Below, piece after piece: positions 1 to 12,093 of a stretch of 64,000 bases of DNA. Numbering within the stretch: position 1 is the stretch's first letter; every line of letters begins with the position of its first letter. This DNA is from Cryptomeria japonica. Taxonomy: Eukaryota > Streptophyta > Pinopsida > Cupressales > Cupressaceae. The DNA is taken from positions 647,250,468 to 647,314,467 of the forward strand of contig NC_081409.1 of assembly GCF_030272615.1 (NCBI RefSeq), written 5' to 3'. A program made the translations under genes and the position numbers. The notes under the pieces were generated by a model. It did not search any database. It had not been told where the DNA came from and was given only the letters and a program-made list of their open reading frames with translations.

Positions 1-1053
1 ATATTCATGCATATCTTCATTTGAGATGGTTCATGATTTGGTGCTTTGCAAGTTATCTTTCTAGTCCAAATTGTTGTTGTTGAGTGTTGTTGAGTGTTAG
101 TGTGTTGATCGATGAAGATTTGATTAAGTGGTGTTGGTGCAGCTATTGCGGATGGCTCTAACATGCTTGTTGTTGTTTCCTGATTGTTTCCTATTTGTTT
201 TGGTGGTCTACATTGATTGTTTTGCATGTTATTCAAGATCTTTTTGGGTCTGGTGATATTCTTCGTATTATGCGGTATTTTTGGTGGTGTATCATGTTGT
301 GGTTAATCTTGGCGAGATTTTTGGTGATGATGCATGTTTGAGGATTTGATTTGGTTCCATGCTATGTCATATATGGAATTGTATTGGTCTGGTGGTTTAT
401 TTATGTATCATGTGATGTAATTTAGTAATTAGGTGTTGAGGGTTTTGGCCAACCTTGTAGTCAAGGTTGATGAATTGTATAAATAGGTGTTACATTCATG
501 TAATTCAGTGCTGGTGGTTGTGTCTATATTATTAGAGATTGGTATATGTGCGAATAAGCGAATTTATCTTTTGATGTGGTGTATTTAGAAAAGACTATTG
601 CAAGGAAGATAAATGAGCTTAACTGGAACCATCATCAAGCATTAGGAGATCCTATTATTTCAGTCCACCTTAACCGGATTGTAGTCTGAATACTATTGTA
701 AGGCAGTGAACCTTGTCCGAGGGTTGGAGCCTTCTAGGTCATTGCATTTTGAGTAGTGAGCTCTAGGAAGTGTTCCTAAATACATGCGCATTCCCCATTG
801 TAATATTTACACATACTACTGCAAAGTATCATCTTATTGTGGGTAGGTTACCACTGTGGTTTTCCCCTTAACCGGTTTTTCCAAATCAAACTATTGGTTT
901 TATGTGTATTGTTGTTATTATATTTATTTTTATTATTGCTATAGTTTATTAGATCTGAGATTGTGCTTAAATTGTTTAATTTGTTGAAAAATTATTTACC
1001 CCCCTCCCCTCCCCTCCCCTCGTCTCAATTTTCCTTCATTGTTGTTGCCAACA
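1..1053 (+). repeat. Element A 5' LTR, truncated by window edge
   Basis: It matches 61560-62591 throughout, for example the ATTGTTGTTGTTGAGTGTT stretch near 70 and near 61630. It ends GCCAACA directly before the primer-binding site. Near the 3' end it holds the GTGGTTTTCC and GGTTTTTCC boxes (around 857-890). A C-tract expanded to repeated CCCCT units sits around 1000-1020; the 3' LTR has only a short C run there. Confidence 0.9.
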
Positions 1054-1055
1054 AT

Positions 1056-1067
1056 TGGTATCAGAGC
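1056..1067 (+). other. Element A primer-binding site (initiator Met tRNA type)
   Basis: TGGTATCAGAGC lies 2 nt after the LTR end. This is the standard complement to the 3' end of plant initiator methionine tRNA used by many Copia and Gypsy elements to prime minus-strand DNA synthesis. Confidence 0.92.
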
Positions 1068-1109
1068 TAGATCCTTCGGAAGAAGCTTGACAACTTGAGG
1101 AGATCCGGG

Positions 1110-2220
1110 ATGGCAACTTATGTGTTTATGGAGAGTCTGAGATTTGATAGAAATAACTACACTATATGGAAGGACTGGATGGAAGTTCATTTGAAAGTGT
1201 CTTGGATATGACTATTGGAAGATTACAAAGAATACCTATAATGTTCCTCAGAATGGACCGGTTAGTGCTGCTGAGATCAAGGATGTTGAACATAACATAA
1301 GAGATAAGCAAGCATTGCTGAGTGCTTTGACTAATTCAGAAATAACAAATGTGATAGGTTTGTAGACTGCACATAAGATCTGGGAGAAGTTAGAGACCTT
1401 GTATGAAGGAGATAAACATGTCAAAGTTGCTAATCTATAGAGTTTTAAAGGAAAGTATGTGATGCTGAAGATGCGAGAAGATGAGAACATATCTACCTTT
1501 ATGGCTAAGGTGAATGAACTTGTACTAGGTATTAGATGTGCTGGTGGAACTCTTGAAGAAGTTGAAATTGTTGCTAAAGTGTTGAGATCTTTGCCTCTTG
1601 ATTACAAGCCTAAAGTAGTTGCTATTGATGAGATATGAAGTGTGACTACTATGACTAGGGACATGTTGGTTGGTAAGCTTGTTGCCTTTGAGTTGAGTGA
1701 GTTTGGAGAATCACATGCAAAATTTGAGACTTCAATCAAAGCCTTTGTATCCTAGAAGTAGAAGTATGATCCGGGAGAAAGTTTATGTTGGGCATCTAGG
1801 TATGAAAGAGAAAAGAGAGATGGAAGAGCAAGAAAGAGAGTTGGATGAGCTTGAAGCCCTTATTGCTAGAAGATTGCCTAAGGGAGCCAATAAGTATGAT
1901 GGAAAGTTACTTTTGAAATGTTTCTCTTGTAATAAGATAGGACATTTTTCTTCTAGGTGTCCTAAGAGAATGTCTAGGTATGATAAACATGATAAATATG
2001 ATAGAGCTGATAAGAATGATAGATTTAAGAAGCATGCTAAGCCTTATAAGCCTAATTGGAAGTTTAGATATCAGAAGAGATGTTATCATGCTGCTGATGA
2101 GGGTGTGACTAATGAAGAGTCTGAGAATGGAAAATCAGAAGATGAATTTGTGTTTATTTCTATCAAGAAAGATGATATCGTACCAGTGAATCCTACAAGC
2201 TGCATTGTTGAGGAGAAACC
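1110..2220 (+). pseudogene. gag: Element A gag, decayed, cut by element B
   Basis: Copia Gag, the particle protein that packages element RNA. The likely ATG is at 1110, and the N-terminus has the usual F-D-R-N-N-Y-x-x-W pattern. A frameshift near 1195 and stops (for example near 1362, 1438 and 1635) break the frame. The C-terminal part is open at about 1697-2314 and contains an intact CCHC zinc knuckle, CFSCNKIGHFSSRC, near 1920-1960, followed by a Lys/Asp/Tyr-rich basic tail. Element B interrupts the frame at 2221; the frame resumes at 56341 in protease. The protein resembles the gag of element C (both share an AFEL-x-EFG stretch before the knuckle), so A and C are one lineage. Confidence 0.82.
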
Positions 2221-3805
2221 TATTGGCATTGTATTGTCATTAATGTCAATCAGTAAGTATATCAACCGGTATGCAAGATGTTGTTACCGGTATTGGAGAT
2301 TGTTGGCATGTTGACATCAACCATTATGGGATGTCAACAGGTAAGTCTGTCAACTGGTAAGCAAGCAAACCCAGTAAGTGTGGTCCGAGATAACATGTTC
2401 TAACTGACAGAATAGAGAAGTGCACGATATGAAGGTTAATTGGTTAGTTTATACAGGTAGCATGTTTGGTCGGTGACCATGTTTGAACTGACACAATCAA
2501 GTGAGTAGGATGCTAACAAAGATGTCATGTGGACTCCAGGTGGTGAACATGCAATGGTAGGTGAATGGTGCATTGATGAGGTAGTTGCCAACTAGGTCGG
2601 TATTAAATGTCGACTATGAAAATCATAGATTAGTTGCAGAGGATTTTGGCTCAAATCAGATCAAAGGCAAAGATTGTATTCTTTGACATTATGATCGAAG
2701 TAGGATATTTGATGGTCTTGTTGATCTGGAGAAAGAAATAGTCAGATCATTAATTGTGATCGACAAAATCAAGATCGATGAACAAAGTCCAGTTTGCTAA
2801 ATATAGTAAATGTTTATAAGAAGAATAAAAAAGGATGGAGATTTTCATTGATCTGTTGTAGGTTGTTGATTCAAGAAGATGAGATCTGATTTGATATGGA
2901 TTGTGGATGGTGAAGAAAACCCTAACCGCATGAAGTTGGAGTTTTTGTTTTGGCAGGAAAGCATGCGTATAAATATGTAGATCTAAGACTTAAGCTTTGT
3001 GAATAAAAGAGAGGATGATGTATGATTGATGAGAAAGTGTGTTTCCACCAAGTGAGAGTTGATCAGTTTGAGTGTTGATAGCAAAATATTGAAGTAACTG
3101 AGTGTTAGTCAAAGAACCAGTAAGAAGGGTTTAACTAACAAGGTTTAAGGTAATCAGTAGATAGTTACAGAGTGTAACAGTTCATCTAATAGACAGTGTC
3201 TGAACTAGTAAGATAGAACCAGAGAGTGAAGGAGAGCAGAAAAAGTGTGAGAGGAGATCCGATAAGGCAAAAACTGAGTTGTACAAGATTTAGATAGAAA
3301 GAACAAAGGACTAGTAGAGAAGAGAAACAACGTGACAGAAAAGAGTTTAACCGATAGAGAGAATTGTTTGCAGAGGTTACAAAGCTCATTTGTAACAAGT
3401 ATTTATCATTGTATTATTTTATATCTCATTGTATTTTACTGAGTGGGTTCTCGGTGTAGGGGTTGGTGCTCCTTGAGTTGGTGCTCAGAATAGAATAGGG
3501 GTTGGCTCTCCTTTGGGTAGGTGCCCATAAATTGTTAGGGGTTGGTGCTCCTTGGGTTGGTGCGCTAAACTTTGTAAACCTGTTATTTCATTGTGAGGTT
3601 GGATTGGAGTAGTAGATCTCCAACAACATTTCTTACTGATCTTTTTCCCACTTTGGGTTTTCCTCGTATATTTGGTGTTATGTGATGTGCTCTTGTGTGT
3701 GGTTGTTTGTTAGTGTTTTCATTATCCTACCAGTTGCACACATTGTTTGAAATTGTTTATAATCACTGATTCACCCCCCCTCTCAGTGATATCTTGTGTT
3801 CTACA
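2221..3805 (+). repeat. Element B 5' LTR
   Basis: About 1,585 bp, ending TTCTACA just before the primer-binding site, and matching 47597-48577 plus 55765-56340. It carries a TGATTCACCCCCCCTCTC-type C-tract about 30 bp from its end (3768-3785) and repeated GGTTGGTGCTCCTTGGGTTGG-like units around 3460-3560. The 5' TG is mutated to TA. Confidence 0.9.
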
Positions 3806-3807
3806 AT

Positions 3808-3819
3808 TGGTATCAGAGC
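3808..3819 (+). other. Element B primer-binding site (initiator Met tRNA type)
   Basis: TGGTATCAGAGC begins 2 nt after the LTR end, the same priming class as A, C, D and E. Confidence 0.92.
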
Positions 3820-3880
3820 CTTAGTTTCCCTATTTGTCAAAGCTTTCTCTAGCTTGGGTAGATTCTATTTTAATAACATA

Positions 3881-4267
3881 ATAGCAAGGAATGAATCCTC
3901 CTCCACCAAAGCTCCCATGTTTGATGGTATCAACTATGCATTTTGGAGAAGAAGAATGGAAACCTATCTGTCCTCCCTAGGTTTTTATGTTTGGATATCT
4001 ATGAAGAATGGGTATATTGTCCCTAATGCTCCTCCTATAGATCCAGATGCTAAAAAGGAGTATGAAAACAATACCAAGGCCAAACATGTTATTCTCAGTG
4101 GATTATCTGACAATGAGTTTGTTAAGGTTATGCACTGCTCATTCACCAAGAAAACTTGGGATAAGTTGAAGAGATTTTTTGAAGAAGATTTCAAGGTCAA
4201 GGAGGCTAAACTGAAAACACTAAGAGGTCAGCTTGAAGGCTTGAAGATGAAATATGAAGAGAAGATT
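3881..4267 (+). pseudogene. gag: Element B gag, N-terminal part, cut by element D
   Basis: This open stretch encodes a Copia Gag core: the MFDGINYAFWRRRMETYL segment matches the usual F-D-G-x-N-Y-x-x-W-x-x-x-M pattern, followed by a helical region containing a TKKTWDKLK stretch. The expected start codon position reads ATA at 3881, in frame with A-R-N-E-S-S-S, suggesting a lost ATG; the start is therefore inferred. Element D interrupts at 4268 with duplicated target AGATT (4263-4267 and 12094-12098). The protein continues at 12094. Confidence 0.82.
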
Positions 4268-5806
4268 TGATGCAGAGCCCTTGTGACCACTGAGATAATC
4301 CCTTCCACTTGGGATACAAACAAGGACTCCAGCAATCATACCAAGACTCTAAGGGGTGGTTTAGACTAGGTTTCTTTGGTTACATACCATTTCTTCTCTT
4401 AATCATCTTTGACAATGCTCAAACCCCACACCCTTCTCCAATGATCATCCAAGACTCTTTAGGGCCACACCACCCAACAAGGGTTGAGACTATTCCCAAG
4501 GTAAATATGACTTCTAGGGATTTGTTCTACCATCCCCTAAGCCAAAAAACCACTATCCAATCATTGGAATTGAGTCACTAACAAAGTTTAGTGCTGCTGC
4601 TATAAATGGGACTGTCATGCCTAGTAGCCCAGCCAGACTGAAAAATTAAGATTTCTTCCTAATTTCCCAAATGACCTCTAAAAATAAGAGTTTATTTTGT
4701 TTAATTTAAGTGAGTTCCAAAGGATTCCAAAATGGTTTGGGCAGATCCAATGTCTAAGGGTTATAAACCCAATTTCACTCCTAGGCCAAATAGCCCTAAT
4801 TAGGCCACCCTAGCAAAGGAAGTGTGCTATAAAAGTGTTTCCCAAACAAATTAATACTTGGAACATGTAGAGGGAATTGAAATAACATAAATCACCAAGT
4901 TTCAGACCCTGGTTACACTTCTAACTTCATTCATGGAACCGGTTGCACAATGAGACTAGGTGGCCACATAGAGATGTCCACCCTAACACAGCAAACCCTC
5001 ACCTTTACCTGCTTCTTTCCTAAAAAATGCCATGAAAATATTATTTTACATGGTCTTACCTTGCTTCACCCCAAAGGCCATTCAAAACCAATGAGGTATC
5101 AACAAGAAAACTTCATTTTTCCTTCAAAACCTAGGCAAAACTATCAAATCCGGGTTACTTCCAATAAAATGCAGATATCTCCACTTCCAGAATGAATCAA
5201 GACCTCAGATTAGACTCATTTTAAAGGTGATTCAATTATATAAAACATCCCACTATTTTTATGCTTCCAAGAAATACATACTGTACGAAAAATGGAAAAT
5301 AGCAGCAAATTGCAGGAAAAATCACAGTTTTATTGAGTTTTTGAATACCAACTTTTACCTTCCACATTCAACAACCATGCCAAAGGTTGCATTTATACCT
5401 TTTATGACTCTTAAAATAGTTACCAACTGATTTTGGAAACCAATATGGTGGTTTGGAGGAAGTTACAAATTTGGGTTAAAAGTTGTCATAGTTGCTTGAC
5501 AACTTTTGACAATTTTTGACATTTTGTCCTCCTAAACACACCAAGACACTAATTGACCCCTAAGAAACTTAAAAATCTTCAATTGCACTAAAAATTCCTT
5601 CAAGGCATGAATAAACCCAAATTCCATATACCCAAGGTGGTTTATAACACACCTACCTAAGGTATTGGCTTACAAGGTAGGGTATGATTATTACAATAAA
5701 GAAAAACATCAAATATGCAAATAAGACATAAATCCTACTAAACTCCTTCACCTATGTTTTCTCCTCAAGATCACTTGGTGGTTGATATGTAGATGCCCCT
5801 GCATCA
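4268..5806 (-). repeat. Element D 3' LTR (left copy)
   Basis: 1,539 bp with 7-bp inverted ends TGATGCA/TGCATCA. It matches 10507-12093. The last codons of the gag-pol frame run into it, ending at a TAG at 5752-5754. Confidence 0.94.
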
Positions 5807-8800
5807 TACTCCCAGGGATAAGAAATCTCAAGTCCACTTGAGATGAGCTGTTGTAAGGTGGTGCCATGAGTTTGAATCTGTTGTTCATCCATCCATACAA
5901 CCTCAGTATCAGGTTAGCCTCTCCACTTGACCAAATATTGTTTTTATTCTTTGTTCATTGTCTTCTTAACCACTCTAGTATCCAACACCTTCTCAAGAGT
6001 AGGTGGTTCATGCTTGGGAAAGTTTGCATCAGTCTGCTGCTCTAGATCTTCATCACCTATAGCTGCATCATTAGGACCTTTATATGTTGTTAGATCACAA
6101 ATATTAAAGATGGGTGACAACCCCAACCCATTGGGTAATTGGACTTCATAAGCATTAGATCCAAATTTCTTCAAAATGGAACAAGGGCCAATCTTCTTTT
6201 GCATCAATTTTGTGTGTTTCCCCTTTGGCAACCTCTCCTTCCTAAGATAGACCCATACAAGATCTCCAACATCAAAACTCAAATCTCTTCTTTTCTGATC
6301 TGCATGTTTTTTATATTGTTCACTAGATTTTTGAAGACTCAACCTAACTTGTTCATGAACTTCCTTGATTGCTTCAGCAAAAGCTTCTCCATCAGCACTG
6401 ATTGGACTATTAGAAGGCAGATTTCTAAGTTCCAAAACACTTCTTGGATTCAAACCATAAACAATTTGAAAAGGAGACTTACCAGTACTCCTATTGATGG
6501 TATCATTGTATGAGAACTTAGCTTGTGGTAGGATAGTATCCCACTTTTCTCCATGCTCTCTTGTCAAACACCTAAGAAGATTTCCAAGGGTCCTATTGAC
6601 AACTTTAGTTTGTCCATCTGTTTGGGGATGGTATGCAGATGAAAAAGACAAGTTTGTACCTAGCTTTCTCCATAGAGTACGCCAAAAATGACCTACAAAC
6701 TTCACATCTCTATCTAAAACAATGTTGAGAGGTAATCCATGGATTCTTACCACCTCTTTGAAGAAGAGTGCTGCAATGTATGAAGCATCATTTGTTGACT
6801 TGCAAGGGAGGAAATGTGCCATCTTGCTAAATCTATCCACAACAACAAAAACACTATCAAATCCTCTTTGAGTTCTAGGTAACCCCATGACAAAATCCAT
6901 GCTTACACTCTCCCATGGTCTAGATGGAATAGGGAGTGGTTGATACAAGCCTGCATTAGTAGACCTCCCTTTAGCCTTTTGACATACTACATAAGATTCC
7001 ACATATTTTCTGATTTCAGTCTGCATCCTTGGCCAAAAGTAGTGTCTCCTCACAAGTTCTAGGGTCTTATCTAACCCAAAATGACCCGCCATTTCCCCAT
7101 TGTGTTTCTCCTTGATAATATTCAACCTCATTGAGCATCTAGGGATGCATAGTTGACCTCCTTTGAACAACAATCCTTCCTACAGCAAAAACTCAAAAAA
7201 TTCCACATTATATCTATCATCCAAATGAGTATAACAGGCATAGATCTCACCAAAATCTGCATCATGTTCATACATGGTCTTTAAAGCATCAATTCCAACA
7301 CTTTCCAACTGAATATGAGACAATGTCAATACCCTATGGCTTAAGGCATCAGCAACCTTATTGGTGACTCCTTTCTTATGCTTCAAGGAAAATGTAAAGG
7401 CTTGTAGGGTCTCTACCCACTTCATATGCTGGTGATTCAATTTCTCTTGACTATTGATGAAACTTAAGGCCTTGTTATCAGTGAAAACCATAAATTCTTT
7501 GGGCAACAAGTAGTGTCTCCATTTCTTTATGGACTGGACCAATGCATACATCTCAAGGTCATATGAGGAATACCTCTTCTTAGCATCATTTAGTTTTTCA
7601 CTATAGAAAGCAATAGGTCTCCCTTCTTGGCTCAAGACAGCCCCTATAGCTACATGGCTAGCATCACACTCAATCTGAAAAACCTTGTTAAAATCAGGGA
7701 GGGCTAGGACTGGTTGTGCTACTACCTTCTTCTTAAGAAGTTCAAAAGAGTCATTTTCTACTTGGGTCCACACAAATTTACATTTTTGCCCCCCTTTTAT
7801 GGTTTCAAGCATAGGTGCACAAATCTGACTGAAACCTTTTATAAACTTTCTATAAAATGTTGCAAGACCATGAAAACTCCTAACATCATTCAAACCTCTA
7901 GGAGTAGGCCAAGTGAGTATAGCTTTTACCTTATCCTGATCCATTTTGAGTTCACCTTGTGAGATGACAAAACCAAGGTAAATGATCTCCTCCTGCATGA
8001 ACAAACACTTGTCCAAATTGATCATTAGTTGCTCATTATGTAACCTCCTCAAAACCAATTCTAGGTGCTACATGTGCTCTTCCTTGGTGCTGCTAAAAAT
8101 CAAAATATCATCTAGGTAGACAATCACAAAATTGCTAATAAAATCACTCAACACTTCATTCATTAGCCTCATAAAAGTGCTAGGAGCATTGGATAAGCCA
8201 AATGGCATCACTTTCCATTCATATAAACCCTCATTAGTCTTGAAGGCTATTTTCCATTCATCTCCTGGCCTTATCCTAATTTGATGATATTCACTTTTAA
8301 GATCTATTTTAGAAAAATATTTTTCCCCTTCTAGACAATCAAGTAGGTCTTCAATTCTAGGCATAGGGAATATATACCTTATAGTTATCTTGTTGATGGC
8401 TCTTGAGTCTATGCAAATCCTCCAAGTACCTTCCTTTTTGGGTGCAAGTACTGCTGGTATAGCACAAGGACTAAGAATTTTCCCAATCAGACCTACATCA
8501 AGTAGATCAGCAATCTGCCTGGCCATCTCTTCATTTTGTTGTGGGGTCAGTTTGTATGCAGCTTTGTTAGGAAGGTTTGCTCCTGGTATGAAGTCAATAC
8601 AATGACTTATCTCTTTGATTGGGGGGAGGGTTTTAGGTATACCCTCTGAAATCACACCTTTTTACTTATCAAGAAGCTCTTGCACTTCATAAGGAACCAT
8701 CCTAGGTCTCCTTTGTTGATCTGTTGCTCCTACATCAGCAACCTCCTTCTTAGGAATAGGTATCAATGCAAAACATACTCCTCCATCCTCTTTCACATCT

Positions 8801-10455
8801 TTCATGAATTCTTTACTTTCCATCAGCATTACCTTAGCCTCTTTCTCTTTAGGTTCTTCCTCATTCTCCATCAAAGGTATCAACTCTATGACCTTCCCAT
8901 CTTTGGTGATAGAATAGGTGTTCCTAAAACCATCATGATGTGCCTTCAAGTCATATTGCCAAGGCCTACCAAACAATAAATGACAAGCATCCATCTTAGC
9001 TATATCAAAAAGAAGTTTGTCCTTGTAGGTGCCAATCTGAAATTCAACCCAAGATTGTTCTTCTACAAGAGCTTTCTGCCCTTGAGTGAGCCATGACACC
9101 TTATATGGATAAGGATGTGGTATCCTCTTAAGCTTAAGCTTCTCCACCATCTCCACGGACACAAAGTTTTCAGTTGAACCTGAGTCTATTATAACCTTGC
9201 AGACTTTACCTCCTGATTTGCAAGTTGTCTTGAATATTGCCTTCCTTTGTGGGGGTTCTTTTGTGATAGGAACCTTTAGGAGTGCTCTCCTCATCATCAA
9301 GGCTTTACCTCTTTCTGGATATCCATAAGAATCAGGTGCATTCGCACTTTGAAAAGTGTTGCTGCTGTTCACACTTTGGCAATCAGATTCTTGGATCAGA
9401 TTGCTCCTCCTTTCTCCCATGGTGTTGTCATTTGCCTTATTAGGACACCTACTAGCAATGTGACCTTCTTGGTTGCAATTGTAACATCTTATGGGGCCTC
9501 TCCCTTGTAATCTACCTCTGAATTTTGGTCTTCTACCTCTGAAATTTCCTCTACTGCTGCCTTCACCTTTGTTGTCCTCTTGATTTGTGTCTCCTTGTGG
9601 ACCACCATTGTTTCCTCTTCTTCTAAAGGAACCTCTTCCTTTTTAGAATCTACCTCTGCCCCTGCTATTCTGATCTTGTTTCTTCTTGAATTTTTCTTCC
9701 ACCTTCAATGCCATTTGATAGCATTTGTGTACACTTCCAGGGGTGTGAAGATTCAACTCATCTTGTATGGAAAATTTTAGACCATTGATGTATCTTGCCA
9801 ACTTCTCTTCCTCAATCTCTATGGTCTTGGCCTTTATGCACAAATTCAAGAATTCTTTAGTATATGTGCTTACATCCATGTCTTTTTGTTTAAGATTTTG
9901 TTTTCTTCTATGAAGTTGCACTCCATAGTCCTCAGGTACATAGGTTTCCTTAACCAAAGCAATCATCTTATTCCATGAATTGATCATGTTCTTACCATTC
10001 CTCACCTTCTCTATCTGGATAAAGTTCCACCAAGTCAAGGCTTCTCCTTTCAACTTGGACTTTTCTATCTTTACCCTTTGGTGCTCAGGGATCTCCTCAC
10101 ATTCAAAGAAGCTAGTTAAAGCCTCTATCCAATCCATGACCAAGTCTGGATCCATCTTGCCACTGAAAATAGGTAGGTCTAGTTTCCCATCCATGGTTCT
10201 CCTCTCCATGGATATAAGAGCATTCAAGAGGAGTCTCTGGTCTACAAGAACCTCTTCTTCTTCCTACCTTGGGGTCTCATCCTCATCCCCATCATCCCCA
10301 TCTCCAGAGTCTTCCACTTCCCTCCTATCCATTCTGCCCTTCAACCTTTCTATCTCCCTTTTCATGGCTCTATCTTCTACCAATTGTTATCTCACAACCT
10401 TGGCCAATTCCACATTGGTCATCCTTCCTAGAATTTCTTCATCTCCTTCTGCCAT
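5752..10455 (-). pseudogene. gag-pol: Element D gag-pol polyprotein, one frame with eight stops
   Basis: A 1,568-codon frame runs from the ATG at 10455 to the TAG at 5752 with no frameshift. Order: Gag core (about 10230-9650); CCHC knuckle CYNCNQEGHIASRC (about 9490-9440); protease with DSGSTENF (about 9190); RT with YLDDILIF (about 8110); RNase H with IECDASH and FTDNKAL (about 7670-7470); integrase (about 7110-6550); chromodomain-like tail with QYLVKWRG (about 5930). In-frame stops lie at 10387, 10264, 9643, 8662, 8068, 7180, 5944 and 5914 (left base of each codon). The catalytic integrase Glu reads Lys at 6604-6606 (QTKVVNR instead of QTEVVNR), and the first Cys of the HHCC zinc finger reads Tyr (ESYVVCQ). 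The element cannot be autonomous. Confidence 0.95.
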
Positions 10456-10491
10456 CTTTACAATTTGTCTTCACTCTTAGGATACTCCTAA

Positions 10492-10503
10492 GCTCTGATA
10501 CCA
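10492..10503 (-). other. Element D primer-binding site (initiator Met tRNA type)
   Basis: On the minus strand this reads TGGTATCAGAGC, 3 nt from the end of the 5' (right) LTR. Confidence 0.92.
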
Positions 10504-10506
10504 ATC

Positions 10507-12093
10507 TGATGCAGAGCCCTTGTGACCACTAAGATAATCCCTTCCACTTGGGATACAAACAAGGACTCCATAAATCATACCAAGACTCTAAGGGGTGGTT
10601 TAGACTAGGTTTCTTTGGTTACATACCATTTCTTCTCTTAATCATCTTTGACAATGCTCAAACCCCACACCCTTCTCCAATGATCATCCAAGACTCTTTA
10701 GGGCCACACCACCCAACAAGGGTTGAGACTCTTACCAAGGTAAATATGACTTCTAGGGCTTTGTTCTACCATCCCATAAGCCAACAAACCACTATCCAAT
10801 CATTTGAATTGAGTCACTAACAAAGTTTAGTGCTGCTTCTATAAATGGGACTGTCATGCCTAGTAGCCTAGCCAGACTAAAAAATTAAGATTTTTTCCTA
10901 ATTTCCCAAATGACCTCTACAAATAAGAGTTTATTTTGTTTAATTTAAGTGAGTTCCAAATTATTCCAAAAGGGTTTGGGCAGATCTAATGTCTAAGGGT
11001 TATAAACCCAATTTCACTCCTAGGCCAAATAGCCCTAATTAGGCCACCCTAACAAAGGAAGTGTGCTATAAAAGTTTTTCCCCAACAAATTAATACTTGG
11101 AAAATGTAGAGGGCATGGAAATAACATAAATCACCAATTTTCAGACCCTGGTTACACTTCTAACTTCATTCATGGAACCGGTTGCACAATGAGACTAGGT
11201 GGCCACATAGAGATGTCCACCCTAACACAGCAAACCCTCACCTTTACCTGCTTCTTTCCTACAAAAGGCCATGAAAATATTAATTTACATGGTCTTACCT
11301 TGCTTCACCCCAAAGGCCATGAAAATATTAATTTACATGGTCTTACCTTGCTTCACCCCAAAGGCCATTCAAAACCAATGAGGTATCAGCAAGAAAACTT
11401 CATTTTTCCTTCAAAACCTAGGCAAAACTGTCAAATCCGGGTTACTTCCAGTAAAATGTAGATATATCCACTTCTAGAATGAATAAAGACCTTATATTAG
11501 ACTCATTTGAAAGGTGATTCAATTATCTAAAACATCCCACTATTTTTATGCTTCCAAGAAATTTGTACTATACAGAAAATGGAAAATAGCAGCAAATTGC
11601 AGGAAAAATCACAGTTTTATTGAGTTTTTGAATACCAACTTTTACCTTCCACATTCAAAAACCCTGCCAAAGGTTGTATTTATACCTTTTATGACTCTTA
11701 AAATAGCTACCAACTTATTTTGGAAACCAATATGGTGGTTTGGAGGAAGTTACAAATTTGGGTTAAAAGTTGTCATAGTTGCTTGACAACTTTTGACAAT
11801 TTTTGACATTTTGTCCTCCTAAACACACCAAGACACTAATTGACCCCTAAGACACTTAAAACTCTTCAAATGCACTAAAAATTCCTTCAAGGCATGAATA
11901 AACCCAAATTCCATATACCCAAGGTGGTTTATATCACACCTACCTAAGGTATTGGCTTACAAGGTAGGGTATGATTATTACAATAAAGAAAAACATCAAA
12001 TATGCAAATAAGACATAAATCCTACTAAACTGCTTCACCTATGTTTTCTCCTCAAGATCACTTGGTGGTTGATGTGTAGATACCCTTGCATCA
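10507..12093 (-). repeat. Element D 5' LTR (right copy) with 48-bp duplication
   Basis: 1,587 bp, matching the left LTR. It is longer by exactly one 48-bp unit, a tandem duplication at 11264-11359 (AAAGGCC recurs at 11264, 11312 and 11360). The ends are TGATGCA and TGCATCA. Confidence 0.94.
11264..11359. repeat. Two tandem 48-bp units in one LTR of D
   Basis: The unit beginning AAAGGCCATGAAAATATTAA occurs twice here and once in the left LTR near 5023-5070. Since LTRs are identical when an element inserts, the duplication arose after insertion. Confidence 0.93.

Larger units (their letters stand above)
4268..12093 (-). mobile_element. Element D: Gypsy chromovirus in B gag
   Basis: Two long LTRs (4268-5806 and 10507-12093), both bounded by TGATGCA and TGCATCA, flank one gag-pol frame on the minus strand. 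The target duplication AGATT is perfect. The order gag, protease, RT, RNase H, integrase, then a chromodomain-like end identifies a Ty3/Gypsy chromovirus. The two LTRs look very similar by eye and differ in length only by a 48-bp duplication, so D looks like a comparatively recent arrival. Confidence 0.95.

Noticed and set aside
1056-1067. tRNA gene fragment at TGGTATCAGAGC sites
   Set aside because: Only the 12-nt primer-binding complement is present, always next to an LTR; no cloverleaf sequence surrounds it.
4309-5430. Small plus-strand ORFs repeated in both LTRs of D (4309-5430, 10548-11786)
   Set aside because: They lie in LTR sequence, differ through indels between copies and show no domain.
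8680-8979. Plus-strand ORFs opposite D gag-pol (also 9580-9780, 9980-10532)
   Set aside because: They are shadows of the gag-pol frame on the other strand, with no motif of their own.
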